This document shows, one piece after another, positions 13,000 through 13,059 of a stretch of DNA of 13,059 bases. Within the stretch, counting starts at the first letter, position 1. Each line of letters opens with the position of its first letter. Source of the DNA: an uncultured Clostridia bacterium (lineage in GTDB: Bacteria; Bacillota; Clostridia; Christensenellales; Borkfalkiaceae); NCBI GenBank assembly GCA_905235815.1, contig CAJOMT010000029.1:1-13059 (forward strand), in the 5' to 3' direction. The position numbers and the translations under genes were made by a program. The notes below the pieces were generated by a model. It ran no database searches, was not told the origin of the DNA, and saw only the letters and a program-made list of their open reading frames with translations.

Positions 13000-13059
13000 A
13001 AAAACCTGCCTTTGGGCAGGTTTTCTTTTTTAACGGGAGCGGTAGGATACTGAAATAAC
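13000..13059 (+). repeat. 60-bp direct repeat, copy 2 (cut by window end)
   Basis: An exact second copy of 12755-12814, including the terminator hairpin. It runs to the last base of the window, so its true length, and whether the tRNA-like element also repeats, cannot be seen. A contig that ends exactly inside a repeat is also a common assembly outcome. Confidence 0.97.

Overview
The window looks like chromosome from a low-to-moderate GC Bacillota, most likely a gut-type clostridial lineage. This rests on GGAGG-type ribosome binding sites, sigma-A promoters of the TTTACA-17-TATAAT kind, an FMN riboswitch on a RibU gene, the obgE-yhbY-nadD-yqeK-rsfS neighbourhood, and a MurF with a membrane-embedded N-terminus. 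I infer the clade from gene content and cannot give a genus. Almost all genes are on the minus strand, so the order below follows transcription from the right edge.

Right edge (12541-13059): a divergent promoter pair serves cysK (minus) and a tRNA-Val(GAC) gene (plus). Behind the tRNA and its terminator lies an unusual repeat. A 60-bp block containing the terminator recurs exactly 245 bp further on, at the last bases of the window. Between the copies sits a foldable element that ends in an exact 21-nt copy of the tRNA 3' end, including CCA.

12527-11130: cysK, broken by a single-base frameshift in this sequence, followed 3 nt later by a cysteine-bearing Rrf2 regulator and a terminator. The pairing recalls the CysK-CymR sulfur control pair of Bacillota.

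11126-6553: a strong promoter starts nth-obgE-yhbY, followed by a NadD-YqeK fusion and rsfS (DNA repair, ribosome assembly GTPase, ribosome-associated RNA binding, NAD synthesis, Ap4A hydrolysis, ribosome silencing). A four-helix membrane protein gene of unknown function lies on the opposite strand between yhbY and nadD, overlapping the yhbY 3' end. This would make the operon noncontiguous.

6515-5291: a small plus-strand membrane protein gene that may be leaderless, and a DeoC-fold protein that appears to have lost its aldolase catalytic residues.

5286-1: a textbook promoter, an FMN riboswitch and an intrinsic terminator precede a tightly packed run of overlapping genes: RibU fused to TsaE, tsaB, rimI, an alpha/beta hydrolase that apparently lacks a normal start codon, murF and ddl (cut by the window edge). 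FMN level would therefore influence riboflavin uptake, t6A tRNA modification genes and the D-Ala-D-Ala branch of peptidoglycan synthesis together, unless internal promoters exist. The fusion and this operon are the most interesting items in the window.
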